Shown piece after piece: positions 45,741 to 55,000 of a stretch of 64,000 nucleotides of DNA (positions are counted from its first letter, which is position 1; each line of letters begins with the position of its first letter). The stretch is from Candidatus Gastranaerophilales bacterium (GTDB lineage: Bacteria > Cyanobacteriota > Vampirovibrionia > Gastranaerophilales > Gastranaerophilaceae): NCBI GenBank assembly GCA_944322945.1, contig CALUQN010000005.1, positions 1 through 64,000 of the forward strand. Direction: 5' to 3'. The position numbers and the translations under genes were made by a program. The notes beneath the pieces were generated by a model. That model saw only the letters and a program-made list of their open reading frames with translations, was not told the DNA's origin and made no database searches.

Positions 45741-47534
45741 ATGTGCAATACTATAATTAAAACATTAAATGAATTTTATAACTATGTTGATGCAAATGTA
45801 TTTAAACATACAGATGCTTTAAATCTTAAAATTGATATTGACAAATTGGGAGAAGTAGAAAAACATCAAGTTCAATTAATAGTTGATTGTCTTAAATACA
45901 CAATTCAAGCTGGTAAATTAAGACCATTTTTTACCGATGCAAACGGAAATACTTATCCTGATATTAAAAATTTAACAGATAATGATGTCAGCTATTTATT
46001 AAATTATTTAAATGTATCTCAAAATCTTTATATAAAGTCGAAAATTAATCATTTTTTGTTTATAAAGGCAAAGTGTAAAAATAAAATAAGTTTTGCAAAT
46101 ACTGCAATAGATGCATACTTTGAACTTTTTAATCAGTATTTAATTAATGAATATGATACTTGGTTAGAATTATCATATATCTTTAAAAATCTTACAGATT
46201 TAGTTTTTAAGGCTAGCTATAAAATCAACGAATTGAAACAATTATCAATAAATATTGTAAAAACATCTAATAAAAATGTTTTAATTAGAGAGGCTATAGA
46301 ATTTTTAATCGAAAAAGTTAAGAAGAAAAAATTTGATAAATCCGTTTTAAAAGGATTTATAAATATTTGTAAAACAAAAATTAAAAATTCTGGAGATAAT
46401 ATAAATTGGGCTGAAGGTTTTATTGAATTAGGTAGAAAAATTAGTCGGATAAAAAAGGGTAGTCTACGCCAATGGGATTTATTGCAGGCAAAAGCTTATG
46501 AAAAAGAGATGAAAAAAGCTCAACAATTAAATAATAATGGTATTGTTGCTGCTTCTTGGTGTAAGGATGCTATCACATATTACAAAAAGGCAAAAAATAA
46601 AAATAAAGCTGATAAATTGTTTAAAAAATATGGTGATTTATGTAGAACTGTACAATATGCAACAATAGATTGTCCACCTTATGATTTACAAGCTGATATT
46701 GATAAATTAAAATCATTTATTGATGAATCGAACAATTTAGATGTTCTTTATGAAATAATTTATGATTTTATTCCAAAATATGAAAATAATAAAAAGACTG
46801 CTCAAAATATTCTTGCAAAGTCCTCATTAACTAATTTTTGTTCCAGTGTATACACAGATATCTATGGACAGGTTGTAGGATACTCAAGTACAGATGAAGA
46901 GAATTTTAAACATGAGCTATGGAATGTATACAAAGTAAGTTTTAATTTTAGTTCAATTTTATTATTTCATTATATACAATACGCATTAAAAACAAATAAA
47001 CTTAATGCAGGCTTGTTAATAGAATATTTAAAGACAACTTGGTTAGGTAGTCTTATTAGAAAGACATTACCTGAAAATCAAATTCTCTCATATCAGTGGT
47101 TAGAACATATTGAACAACCTATCATTAGTTATTTTAGCAAACAACAAAAATATTTATATGATAACAATTTCAGATTAACTTTTATAAATGAAGTTGATAG
47201 TTTAACTTTAAAAATAGAAGGAATTTTAAGAGATTTAGTTGAATTCGCACATATAGAAGGCTTTTCTGTTAGAAAATTTGTAAATGATAAAGAGGAACGT
47301 CAGATTTCAAACTGGAAGAGTATTAATGAATTACTATGGGATTGCAATATTTTAAAGATTTTAAATGAAGATGATGTCTGGTTTATGAGATATTTTTTAA
47401 CTGACTACTTAGATGTTCGAAATAATATTGCCCATTGTTTAATTTTGAATCCTTATCAGGAACAATATTACTACGGTTTTCAATGGTTATTAATTATCAT
47501 ATTAAGATTGTCAAAGTATCTAAAATTAAAGTAA
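45741..47534 (+). CDS. DUF4209/HEPN-like protein, candidate defence effector
   Basis: 597 residues. The C-terminal part carries LDVRNNIAHCLILN (R560, H565), an R-x4-H motif as in HEPN ribonucleases and in DUF4209 (RNxxxH), followed by a helical segment. The long N-terminal part is helical with no known motif, and several Lys/Asn-rich stretches. AT-rich codon use differs from the core genes. It follows the integrase by 54 bp and sits in the right border zone where satellites carry cargo. A role as an RNA-cleaving abortive-infection protein is inferred from motif and place only. Confidence 0.6.
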   Translation: MCNTIIKTLNEFYNYVDANVFKHTDALNLKIDIDKLGEVEKHQVQLIVDCLKYTIQAGKLRPFFTDANGNTYPDIKNLTDNDVSYLLNYLNVSQNLYIKSKINHFLFIKAKCKNKISFANTAIDAYFELFNQYLINEYDTWLELSYIFKNLTDLVFKASYKINELKQLSINIVKTSNKNVLIREAIEFLIEKVKKKKFDKSVLKGFINICKTKIKNSGDNINWAEGFIELGRKISRIKKGSLRQWDLLQAKAYEKEMKKAQQLNNNGIVAASWCKDAITYYKKAKNKNKADKLFKKYGDLCRTVQYATIDCPPYDLQADIDKLKSFIDESNNLDVLYEIIYDFIPKYENNKKTAQNILAKSSLTNFCSSVYTDIYGQVVGYSSTDEENFKHELWNVYKVSFNFSSILLFHYIQYALKTNKLNAGLLIEYLKTTWLGSLIRKTLPENQILSYQWLEHIEQPIISYFSKQQKYLYDNNFRLTFINEVDSLTLKIEGILRDLVEFAHIEGFSVRKFVNDKEERQISNWKSINELLWDCNILKILNEDDVWFMRYFLTDYLDVRNNIAHCLILNPYQEQYYYGFQWLLIIILRLSKYLKLK

Positions 47535-47556
47535 TTCAGATAATTTTAATTACTTT
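47528..47556. terminator. Inverted repeat at the end of the DUF4209 gene
   Basis: AAAGTAATT, 11 bp, AATTACTTT; A+T-only arms that overlap the stop codon. It may weakly terminate transcription or bind a protein. Confidence 0.4.
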
Positions 47557-47589
47557 GTATTATAATTTTATAAAATAAAGTAGGTTTTA

Positions 47590-48336
47590 ATGTTAGATTT
47601 TATTTTAAATACGGCTAAAACAACTCCTAATATAAACTTGTGGCAGGTGGCAACACCATTTATAACGGCTATTGCTTCTTTTGGAGCTGTGTATTTTGGA
47701 GCTTGGCTAACTGATAAAAGGCGAGAAAAGGAACAACATAAAATAAACATTAATAAAGCAATAATATTGCATACTTTAATTGAATTGCAAGCACCTGCTT
47801 TAATCGATTATCGAGATAAAACTTTAATACCAAAACTTAAAGCCATAAATTTAGGAAATTTAACTGTAGCAACTGAAAAATATCCATTTTCTTCATGGTT
47901 ATTACCTGTTAACATTAAAGATTATGACTTTTTGATTAATACAAGCAAGGGTGCTATGAGTGCTTTAAATCAAGTTTTACAATATGAAGAAAAACTAAAC
48001 AATACGATATTAACTTTTGATAATTTCTCATTAACGGATGACGAAAAGAAAGCCATAAATTGTTTAGAAATACATATAATAAAAGTTAAAAGTATAATTG
48101 AAACATTGTATGATACTTGTGATAGTTTGATTTATTTTTCGCTTTTATTGCATAGGTACTTAACTTATATGCTTAGCGAAATATACAAAGAAAAAATCAC
48201 TTGTTCTGATAAACTCATGGGAATAAATCTTGTAGCAGAGGCAAAAAATGACAAAATTAAATTAGATTGGTTAAGAATGTTACCTAAAGACTGGGACAAT
48301 GCCAGAATTTACAAAGAACAAAATAATAAAGTTTAG
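47590..48336 (+). CDS. Membrane-anchored protein, unknown, next to the DUF4209 gene
   Basis: 248 residues. One membrane helix (VATPFITAIASFGAVYFGAW, about residues 20-42) followed by a basic stretch (LTDKRREKEQHK) and a long helical cytosolic domain with no recognised motif. It is the last gene of the element, 55 bp after the DUF4209-like gene. Similar in layout (not clearly in sequence) to the protein at 61255-61803. A membrane partner of the HEPN-like protein is possible. Confidence 0.6.
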   Translation: MLDFILNTAKTTPNINLWQVATPFITAIASFGAVYFGAWLTDKRREKEQHKININKAIILHTLIELQAPALIDYRDKTLIPKLKAINLGNLTVATEKYPFSSWLLPVNIKDYDFLINTSKGAMSALNQVLQYEEKLNNTILTFDNFSLTDDEKKAINCLEIHIIKVKSIIETLYDTCDSLIYFSLLLHRYLTYMLSEIYKEKITCSDKLMGINLVAEAKNDKIKLDWLRMLPKDWDNARIYKEQNNKV

Positions 48337-48353
48337 GGGACTAAAAAGGGACT
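48337..48353 (+). repeat. AGGGACT site, right copy
   Basis: GGGACTAAAAAGGGACT, identical to 37223-37239, followed by an inverted AGTCCCT at 48365-48371. Confidence 0.6.
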
Positions 48354-48470
48354 AATTTTACAAATAGTCCCTAAAAATTATTAAAAGTTACCAAAAGAAC
48401 AAACTTCCAAGATTGAATAATACTGGAGGTTACGGGATAAAATTTGAAACTACAAATAGCAGAAATATTT

Positions 48471-48490
48471 GTTCGAATCCCACCTCCTCC
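48471..48490 (+). other. attR core
   Basis: GTTCGAATCCCACCTCCTCC, identical to the tRNA-Ser end at 37114-37133. It is followed by TAATAAAA rather than CCA. Confidence 0.85.
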
Positions 48491-48493
48491 TAA

Positions 48494-48530
48494 TAAAAAC
48501 GGGCTGAGTTTTTCTCAGACCCGTTTTTAT
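48494..48530 (+). terminator. Displaced native terminator of tRNA-Ser
   Basis: AAAAACGGGCTGAG, loop, CTCAGACCCGTTTTT, placed 4 bp after the attR core. Before integration it would have followed the tRNA gene. Confidence 0.75.
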
Positions 48531-48759
48531 TGTAAAGAAACAGGACAATACAGAAAAAGGGAACTTGCCTCAAAGCCCCTCTGAGTAAAGAAATTTTAGA
48601 ATAATTTAGGGTTACAGAAAAGTCCGGTATGTCCGATTTTAGGGACTATTATACTCATAAATATATAAAAAGTTTGTAATAATATGCCCTAAAACCTTAT
48701 TTCTGTAAGATAGCACCCGAATACAAAAATAGGACTTTTACTATCAAAAAAGTAACATG

Positions 48760-48831
48760 AGTTCCGTAAAAAATATTTTTCTGCCGCAAAACGGAACCAT
48801 AACGGAACTTTTTTGCGGAACCAAACGGAAC
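48760..48831. repeat. Clustered GGAAC sites, left end of Mu-like element
   Basis: ACGGAAC-type sites at 48760-48767 (minus orientation), 48791-48797, 48802-48808, 48815-48821 and 48825-48831. Spacings are 10-13 bp, about one helical turn. This fits an end with transposase-binding sites; no second end with such sites was found to the right. Confidence 0.5.
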
Positions 48832-48834
48832 TGA

Positions 48835-50166
48835 TCAAAAATTAAGAATCTGTTCCTTATACAATATTTTATCGATATATGATATAGCCCTACGTAGTAA
48901 CGTTTTATGAGTTTCATATTCATCATTTAAGTAATTACTTAATAATGGAATAATAAGATTTTTGATTCTTTCTTTATCAGAGATGTTTAATATCATTTTT
49001 AACTGAATTTCAATATTTTCTTTTGGTATATCTGCTAGTTTTGTGTTTTTATCATTATATAAGTTTAAATATTTCTTTTTCAATTCTAAATCGGAACCTG
49101 TCAACTTTTCTTCTTTAAAATTTTCATCCGATTTTATGCGTTGCAATAAATAAGTTTTACCCATTTTGCAATCTTCTGTTATTTTACTAATTTCTTGTTT
49201 TAATTTTGTTTTATCAAACGTTTTGTCATTTTGCTGAATTAAATATACAAAATAGTAGAATGGTAAATATTTGACGGAAAATCGACAGAAGGCTTCAATA
49301 TAACTCATAGGAGATTGTGTTCCCGTTTGGTTTAAAAAAGTTTCTAATAAATATTTTTCATGTATATATGTAGGTTCAATTTGTTTAATAATTTTTTCTT
49401 GGTTTACTAGAGCTCCTGTTATACCTTTTATTTCACCAATTAGTTTTAGAGCTGGCTCTCCATCTGTTTCTACAAAATGCCCTTCTTTAACTAATTTTAA
49501 TGAAGAAATTACTTTTTCATCGACAAATAGTTCTTTATTTTTACCAAAACAATTAACATTAAGTTTTCCATCTTTTAAATTAATTAAAGAAAGGTTATTT
49601 ACTCCTATTTTGGCAATTTTTGTTATTGTCTGCATCCATAATTTACGTTCATTTTCTTTTACGTTTTCTAACATTATTCTTAAATCTGGATACTTTATTT
49701 CAGAACTTTTTGCACTATATCTATAATATATAGCACCTTCTCTAATTGTAAAACTACCATTATTTTGTATACTTTTTGTACAAACAATGGGTTTGCTAAT
49801 AGATTGATACACATATATAATTCCGATATTTAAATCTAAATATTTTATTGTAGTGCGTAAAAAGGTTATTTCTGGAGAAAAATATTCATTTAATTTTTCA
49901 ACTATTTTCTCATCGTCATATTCATCAAATGAACTATCCTTAAACCCCACAACCGTTCTAGGTTTGTCTTTGACTCCAAATATTAAATAACCACCATCTC
50001 TATTTGCAAAAGCAGCCATTGTCTTTGCATACTTAGCAAGAGCATGCTTACTAAAACTTTCTTTAAACTCTAAAGTATTTGATTCTCTTGAAATTAATTT
50101 ATATGGCTGTTGTTCATTTAAACATTTAAATATTTTACTTAAATTTTTCTCTTCAAATACATCCAT
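48835..50166 (-). CDS. AlbA_2/Schlafen-type protein
   Basis: 443 residues. The N-terminal domain has LEFKESFSKHALAKYAKTMAAFANRDGGYLIFGVKD, the AlbA_2 (Schlafen AAA_4) core, and FTIREGAIYYRYSAKSSEI, typical of the same domain. The C-terminal 250 residues are mostly helical with no recognised motif. Members of this family bind nucleic acids or act as regulators, some as tRNA nucleases. Its start overlaps the end of the Mor-like gene, so both are one leftward transcript. It occupies the place where Mu-type elements have their repressor. Confidence 0.7.
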   Translation of the reverse strand: MDVFEEKNLSKIFKCLNEQQPYKLISRESNTLEFKESFSKHALAKYAKTMAAFANRDGGYLIFGVKDKPRTVVGFKDSSFDEYDDEKIVEKLNEYFSPEITFLRTTIKYLDLNIGIIYVYQSISKPIVCTKSIQNNGSFTIREGAIYYRYSAKSSEIKYPDLRIMLENVKENERKLWMQTITKIAKIGVNNLSLINLKDGKLNVNCFGKNKELFVDEKVISSLKLVKEGHFVETDGEPALKLIGEIKGITGALVNQEKIIKQIEPTYIHEKYLLETFLNQTGTQSPMSYIEAFCRFSVKYLPFYYFVYLIQQNDKTFDKTKLKQEISKITEDCKMGKTYLLQRIKSDENFKEEKLTGSDLELKKKYLNLYNDKNTKLADIPKENIEIQLKMILNISDKERIKNLIIPLLSNYLNDEYETHKTLLRRAISYIDKILYKEQILNF

Positions 50167-50477
50167 TAATTTTTATTTGTCTTCCTTTCTACAAATTCTT
50201 TGATAACTTTATAAACATACCTAGTAGTTGTATCACACGCCAAGGCTAATCTGTTTACGCTTCTTGCATCAAGGTAATTCTCAATAATATACTGCTTTTT
50301 GTATTGTTGATTGCAGTGAGCATGGATTGAGAACTTTTCTCCGGCTGCATTGAACATTAATTTTTTAGTTGCTTCTAAGCCAATAATAGAGCAGAGATAT
50401 TTTAAATCTTCTGTCGGCAAATTATCTTCAGTTATGTATTTTGACCATACAGGTTCTGTTTCAGAATTTTTAACCAT
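50166..50477 (-). CDS. Mor-type transcriptional activator
   Basis: 103 residues. LPTEDLKYLCSIIGLEATKKLMFNAAGEKF and LACDTTTRYVYKVIKEF match the Mor/C family of phage Mu, whose members bind DNA with a helix-turn-helix at the C-terminus and activate middle or late genes. Here it lies close to the transposase, divergent from it, with GGAAC sites in between. AAGGTG precedes the ATG. Confidence 0.7.
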   Translation of the reverse strand: MVKNSETEPVWSKYITEDNLPTEDLKYLCSIIGLEATKKLMFNAAGEKFSIHAHCNQQYKKQYIIENYLDARSVNRLALACDTTTRYVYKVIKEFVERKTNKN

Positions 50478-50505
50478 ATTACACCTTTTCTTAATTATAG
50501 TACAA

Positions 50506-50537
50506 ACGGAACCTTCTTGGGTTCCGTTTAGTTCCGT
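50506..50537. promoter_or_regulatory. GGAAC operator block between the Mor-like gene and the transposase
   Basis: ACGGAAC (50506-50512), CTTCTTGG, GTTCCGT (50521-50527), an exact 7-bp inverted repeat, then a second GTTCCGT at 50531-50537. In Mu this position holds the operators and transposition enhancer. Confidence 0.5.
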
Positions 50538-50695
50538 CTGAAAAATTTTCTTAATACATCAAATATTTTGTTTTTTCAATATCACTTAAACAGTGATTTT
50601 TAAGCATTGAAAAAATCAAAACTAATATGTTTCGATATGGATACATTGACTACACTTTTGAGGAAAGCAGAGTTAATGTGTGAGAGGAGGAAAAT

Positions 50696-51925
50696 ATGCA
50701 AACTTCAAACGCTGACTGGATTACAACTAAAGAACTTGCCGAAATTAAAGGAGTATCTGAAAGAGCTGTTAGAAAAGCTATAAGTAACAATAAATACGTA
50801 ATCAGAAAATGCTCAAAATCTTATGAAATTTTAGTAACTTCTTTAGAAGAAAATGTTAGAGAAAAAGTAACAGCCATCAAAGAAAAATCTGTTTTAACAG
50901 AGTCGATATCGTATATTGTTCCGGAAACACAAAAGAAATTGGCTCTTGCAAAATATGATTTAATCAAAAAATGGGATGAATTTAGAAAAGGTAAGAAAAA
51001 TAAAACAATTGCCGGAAAAGATTTTCTTGACGCATATAACAACAATTGTATTTGTGAAGAATTGTTTATTGTAATAGGTAAAGTTGCAATCGGAACAATT
51101 TATGAGTGGCATAAAAAGCTCCGTAACTACAATGATGATTGGCATTGTTTAATTAATAATTATACTTTTGGTGAAAAGACTAAAAAAACATTGATGAAAC
51201 CTGAAGAGGAAGCAGAATTGCTTAAAAATTTATTACATCCTAATCAGTTAAACATCGGAAAAACAATCAAACTAACGAAATTGGCATTAACACAACGTGG
51301 ATTTAAAAATTTATGCTGCGATTTAACATACAGAAGATTTGCGAATAATTATAAAAACGAGCATTATAACACCTGGATAGAGGCAAGAGAAGGGAATAAA
51401 GCTCTGTATGACAAAGTTTTACCGTATATAACAAGAGATGTTTCAAAACTTGAAGTCGGAGATGTTATTGTCGGTGACGGACACAGATTATCATTTTTTG
51501 TTAAACATCCATATAGCGGAAAACCTGTCAGACCAATGATGGTTGCCTATCAGGATTGGAAATCCGGCGGATTTGTCGGGTTTGAAATAATGCTGGAAGA
51601 AAATACTCAGTGTATTGCAAGTGCATTAAGAAATGCAATCATAAATTTAGGTAAAGTTCCGAAATTTGTTTATCAAGATAACGGGAAAGCATTTAAAGCA
51701 AAATATTTTCAGGACAAACAGGGCGAAAAGATTTTGAGCCATAGTTTGACAGGTGCAAGATGTGATTTTTTAGCACAAGCGTCCAAAAATCAACATACTT
51801 GCCCCAATATAGATTTAGACGAAGAGGTATTTAACGGGATTTATACAAAACTTGGGATAAAATCAGTATTTGCACTATCTTGTTTGCCAATTTTAGCTCA
51901 GAACTTCAAAATGGCACTAAAATAG
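50696..51925 (+). pseudogene. MuA-type transposase, truncated
   Basis: 409 codons remain. The N-terminal DNA-binding domain (WITTKELAEIKGVSERAVRKAI), then the DDE core with the first Asp in VGDGHRLSFFVKH and the second in VYQDNGKAFKAKYF, are intact. The third (Glu) is missing: after GIYTKLGIKSVFAL the reading frame runs into unrelated residues and stops at 51925. A complete family member has about 600 or more residues. GAGAGGAGGAAAA precedes the ATG. Not functional as it stands. Confidence 0.8.
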
Positions 51926-52020
51926 ACACATCAAGGCTTAATGTATTTCTGAATCTGGTTGAAGAACTTGTTAAAAAAGAACAACAGGATTTTGGGATTG
52001 AAGAATTAAACAATTTTTAA
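51878..52020 (+). pseudogene. C-terminal remnant of another gene at a deletion junction
   Basis: In a different frame, the DNA after the transposase break reads to TAA at 52018-52020 and ends DFGIEELNNF, with a helical appearance (LVEELVKKEQQDFGIEELN). It looks like the C-terminus of another gene joined to the transposase by a deletion. I cannot name the gene. Confidence 0.5.
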
Positions 52021-52025
52021 CAATA

Positions 52026-52054
52026 TTTTCAATCTTATCTAAACATGATATAAT
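52026..52054 (+). promoter_or_regulatory. Promoter of the helicase-nuclease gene
   Basis: TTTTCA (52026-52031), 17 bp, TATAAT (52049-52054). A weak ribosome binding site AAAGG lies 7-11 bp before the ATG at 52072. Confidence 0.55.
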
Positions 52055-52071
52055 GCAAAAAAAGGTAATTT

Positions 52072-55000
52072 ATGGTTGGAACTTCTGATACTAGAGAGAA
52101 AGTTAGTCTATTATATCAATATATAAAACAATTCTGTATGCTTCGTAATAAGGTTATTACAGATATACGTAATCAAAAAGAATTTTTCTATTTTGATGAT
52201 TTTCCAAATGCTCCTGAGTTTATTACTATTAATTATAGAGATCGACTTGAAAATATTTCAGAAGAAGAAATTTATAAAAATCCGATATTGACAATAAAAA
52301 AGCCCGAATTTCAGGTTTGTCCAAAACCACCATCTGAATTAATAGAATATTTAGATCCTGGCTGGGAACAGTATATTAATGATGCTATATTAAATGAAAA
52401 ATTTAAAAATTTAGATACTACAATTTCTAATCTTATTTTAAATTCTTTTAATAAGTGGTCTGTAATTCGTAAAACTTGGGTAGAAAAACAAAAACTTATA
52501 AAAAAGGTTAGAGATTTATTCAATAAATTACGAAATATAGCAGATGATTTGAAAAAAGAAGATGACACCCTTGAATTAGTTGTTGGAAATGGAATTTTAA
52601 CTAAAAATAATGACAAAAATATTAACCACCCGGTATTATTAAAACGCGTAAATATTATATATGATGCAAAAACAAATTCTATTTCTATTATAGATGTTGA
52701 TAAAGATAGTGAGTTATACTTAGATTTATTGCGTACGGTTGATGGAATAAATATAGATGAAATAAGAGGATTACAGGAGGATGTAAAGAATAATTTTTAT
52801 CATCCTCTAGATAGAAATGATACACGTGATTTTTTTAAAATTTTAATTCACAAACTTCATAATAATGGTATATATGATGATGGTAATGAAATAAGTTATA
52901 TGCCAAATGAAGAGGTCATGCTTATCAGCTTTAAACCTGTTCTTATATTACGGAAAAGAAATGACGGAACATTAAAAGCCTTAGATTCTATTATTGAGGA
53001 TATTGAAACAGAAAATAAAATACCTCCTTATCTTATAGACTTAACTAATGGTGGTAAAATAGATATTCCGGAAGATAATCAGATACAATCAATAGACAGA
53101 CAGTTGGCTGCAACCAGTGGAGAAGATGTAGATATATTGTTACCGCTTGAAGCAAATAAAGAACAATTAGAAATAGCACAAAGAATAGAGAAATTCAATG
53201 CCGTTATTGTACAGGGACCTCCGGGAACAGGAAAAAGTCATAGTATTGCAAATATTCTTTCTCATTTTTTGGCACAAGGTAAAAATGTATTAATTACAAG
53301 TTATACAAAGAAAGCTCTATCTGTTTTAAAAGATAAAATCCCAAAAGAACTTCAAAGTTTGTGTGTTTCACTATTAGACGACTCAAATAATGATATGGAA
53401 CGTTCTATAGACGGCATTGCTAATTATTTATCAAAATATACATCAAGGGAACTTTTAGAAAGAGCAAAACAATTAGAAAATGAGCGTAATTCAATAATAA
53501 AAAATTTGGCAGATTTAAGAAAAGAAATATTTGTTCTTCGTAATAAAGAAATACAAAAAATTGTATATGATGGAAAAGGTTATTCTGTCATAGATGTTGC
53601 AGATTTTGTAAGAACAAATGAAAAATCATTAGCAACAATTATTCCGGGAGATGTTAAATCAGGTCTTGAATTTCCTCTAACAGATGAAGAGTTAAATAAA
53701 CTCTACATAAGTAATGTTGAATTGACAAAACAGGATGAATGTGAAATAGGTTATAATTTACCAAATCCAAATGATTTGCTGTCACCATCAAAGTTCAATG
53801 AATTAAAAATAAAATATGACAATATTTTTCAAAAAATTAAGACTACTGAAAATCAATTATCTATAAAGTTAAAAGTTGAATCTAATAAAATAATTTTGAT
53901 TGACCAAGACTCGGATGTGGTGTTAATAAATAACGTACCTGAACAGAATCTTAAAACTTTAGTTAGTTTTATAAAAAAGCAGGGGAAATTAGATAAATGG
54001 GGTATTCAAGCTGTAAGTGACGGATTGTCACATAACCGTGAAAGGTGGTTACTTTTAGTAAAGAAAATAGAAGAAACCATAGCTTTTGCTCAAAAAAATT
54101 CTCTTCAAGGTTTTGGGAAACAGGTAAATGTTGACAAAACTTTGGATGCAGATACAATATTACCAATTTTAGAAGAGTTAAAAGAACTTTTATTAAAGAA
54201 AAAGAAACTCTCTAATCTAGATTATTTATTTCACTCTGATTTTAAAATGCTTATGCAGAAAATTACTATAAATGGAAAGTCTATAAAAAATTCAGAAGAT
54301 TGTTCTATTGTTATAAATAAACTTAAATTAGATAAAATGAGAAAAGATTTAAGTATCTATTGGGACTTACTGCTTGCAACTAACGGGCAAAAACGATTTA
54401 TTGAATTGGGTGAAGAACCTGAAATTACGGCACAAAAATATATTCCCAAAATTAAATATTATCTTGACTGGTATAACAATGACTACAAAAAACTAAAGAC
54501 ATATTTAGAGCAGTCCGGTTTTAACTATCAAAACATGATTCAAGTTGACGATTTAACTTCAAACAAAGAACAAATAAATCAAGTCATTGATTTTATGTTT
54601 AACAAATTACCCCAATATATTAATTTAGCGATTTGTCTCAATAATCTTAAACCGATAAAAGAGCTTCAACACAAATGTATATCTTTATTATCTGATAACA
54701 ATCGTAATAAATCTGTAATATGTTCTAACTTAATTAAATCTATAAAATCTTTAGATTGTGAAAAATATAGCCAAAATTATTTTGCACTTTCTACTTTGTA
54801 TAAAAAAAATGAATTAGCAAAGACTCGACAAAATATACTTCAAAGATTAGAGCAAGTAGCTCCATTATGGGCATCCGAAATTAAAAATAGAAGAGGAATT
54901 CATGGAGAAAATAAATATCCAACACAAATAAAAAATGCCTGGAGATGGAAGCAATTTAATATGATTATTGAAAATATAACCTGTGAATCTTTGGATGAAA

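Larger units (their letters stand above)
37114..48490 (+). mobile_element. tRNA-Ser-integrated element, 11.4 kb, satellite-like
   Basis: Bounded by two 20-bp copies of the tRNA end and flanked inside by AGGGACT sites. It carries integrase, excisionase, primase-helicase, two regulators, uracil-DNA glycosylase and several small or degenerate DNA-related proteins, plus a DUF4209/HEPN-like gene and a membrane protein gene next to the right border. No relaxase, type IV secretion or capsid genes occur, so it resembles a phage satellite (PICI-like) or minimal integrative element. Confidence 0.8.
48337..48834. other. Gene-free right border and left flank of the Mu-like element
   Basis: Contains the right AGGGACT sites, the attR core (48471-48490), the displaced tRNA terminator (48494-48530), about 200 bp without visible features, and the GGAAC sites of the Mu-like element (48760-48831). 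No gene is seen. Confidence 0.7.
48750..52020 (+). mobile_element. Decayed Mu-like transposon
   Basis: The order left-end sites, leftward regulator genes, GGAAC operator block, rightward MuA-like transposase matches the left part of Mu-type transposons. The transposase is truncated and joined to an unrelated C-terminal fragment, and no right end is seen, so the element has lost most of its length. Confidence 0.65.

Noticed and set aside
48471-48490. A second tRNA gene
   Set aside because: Only the last 20 bp before the discriminator are present; it is the attR copy of the tRNA-Ser end.
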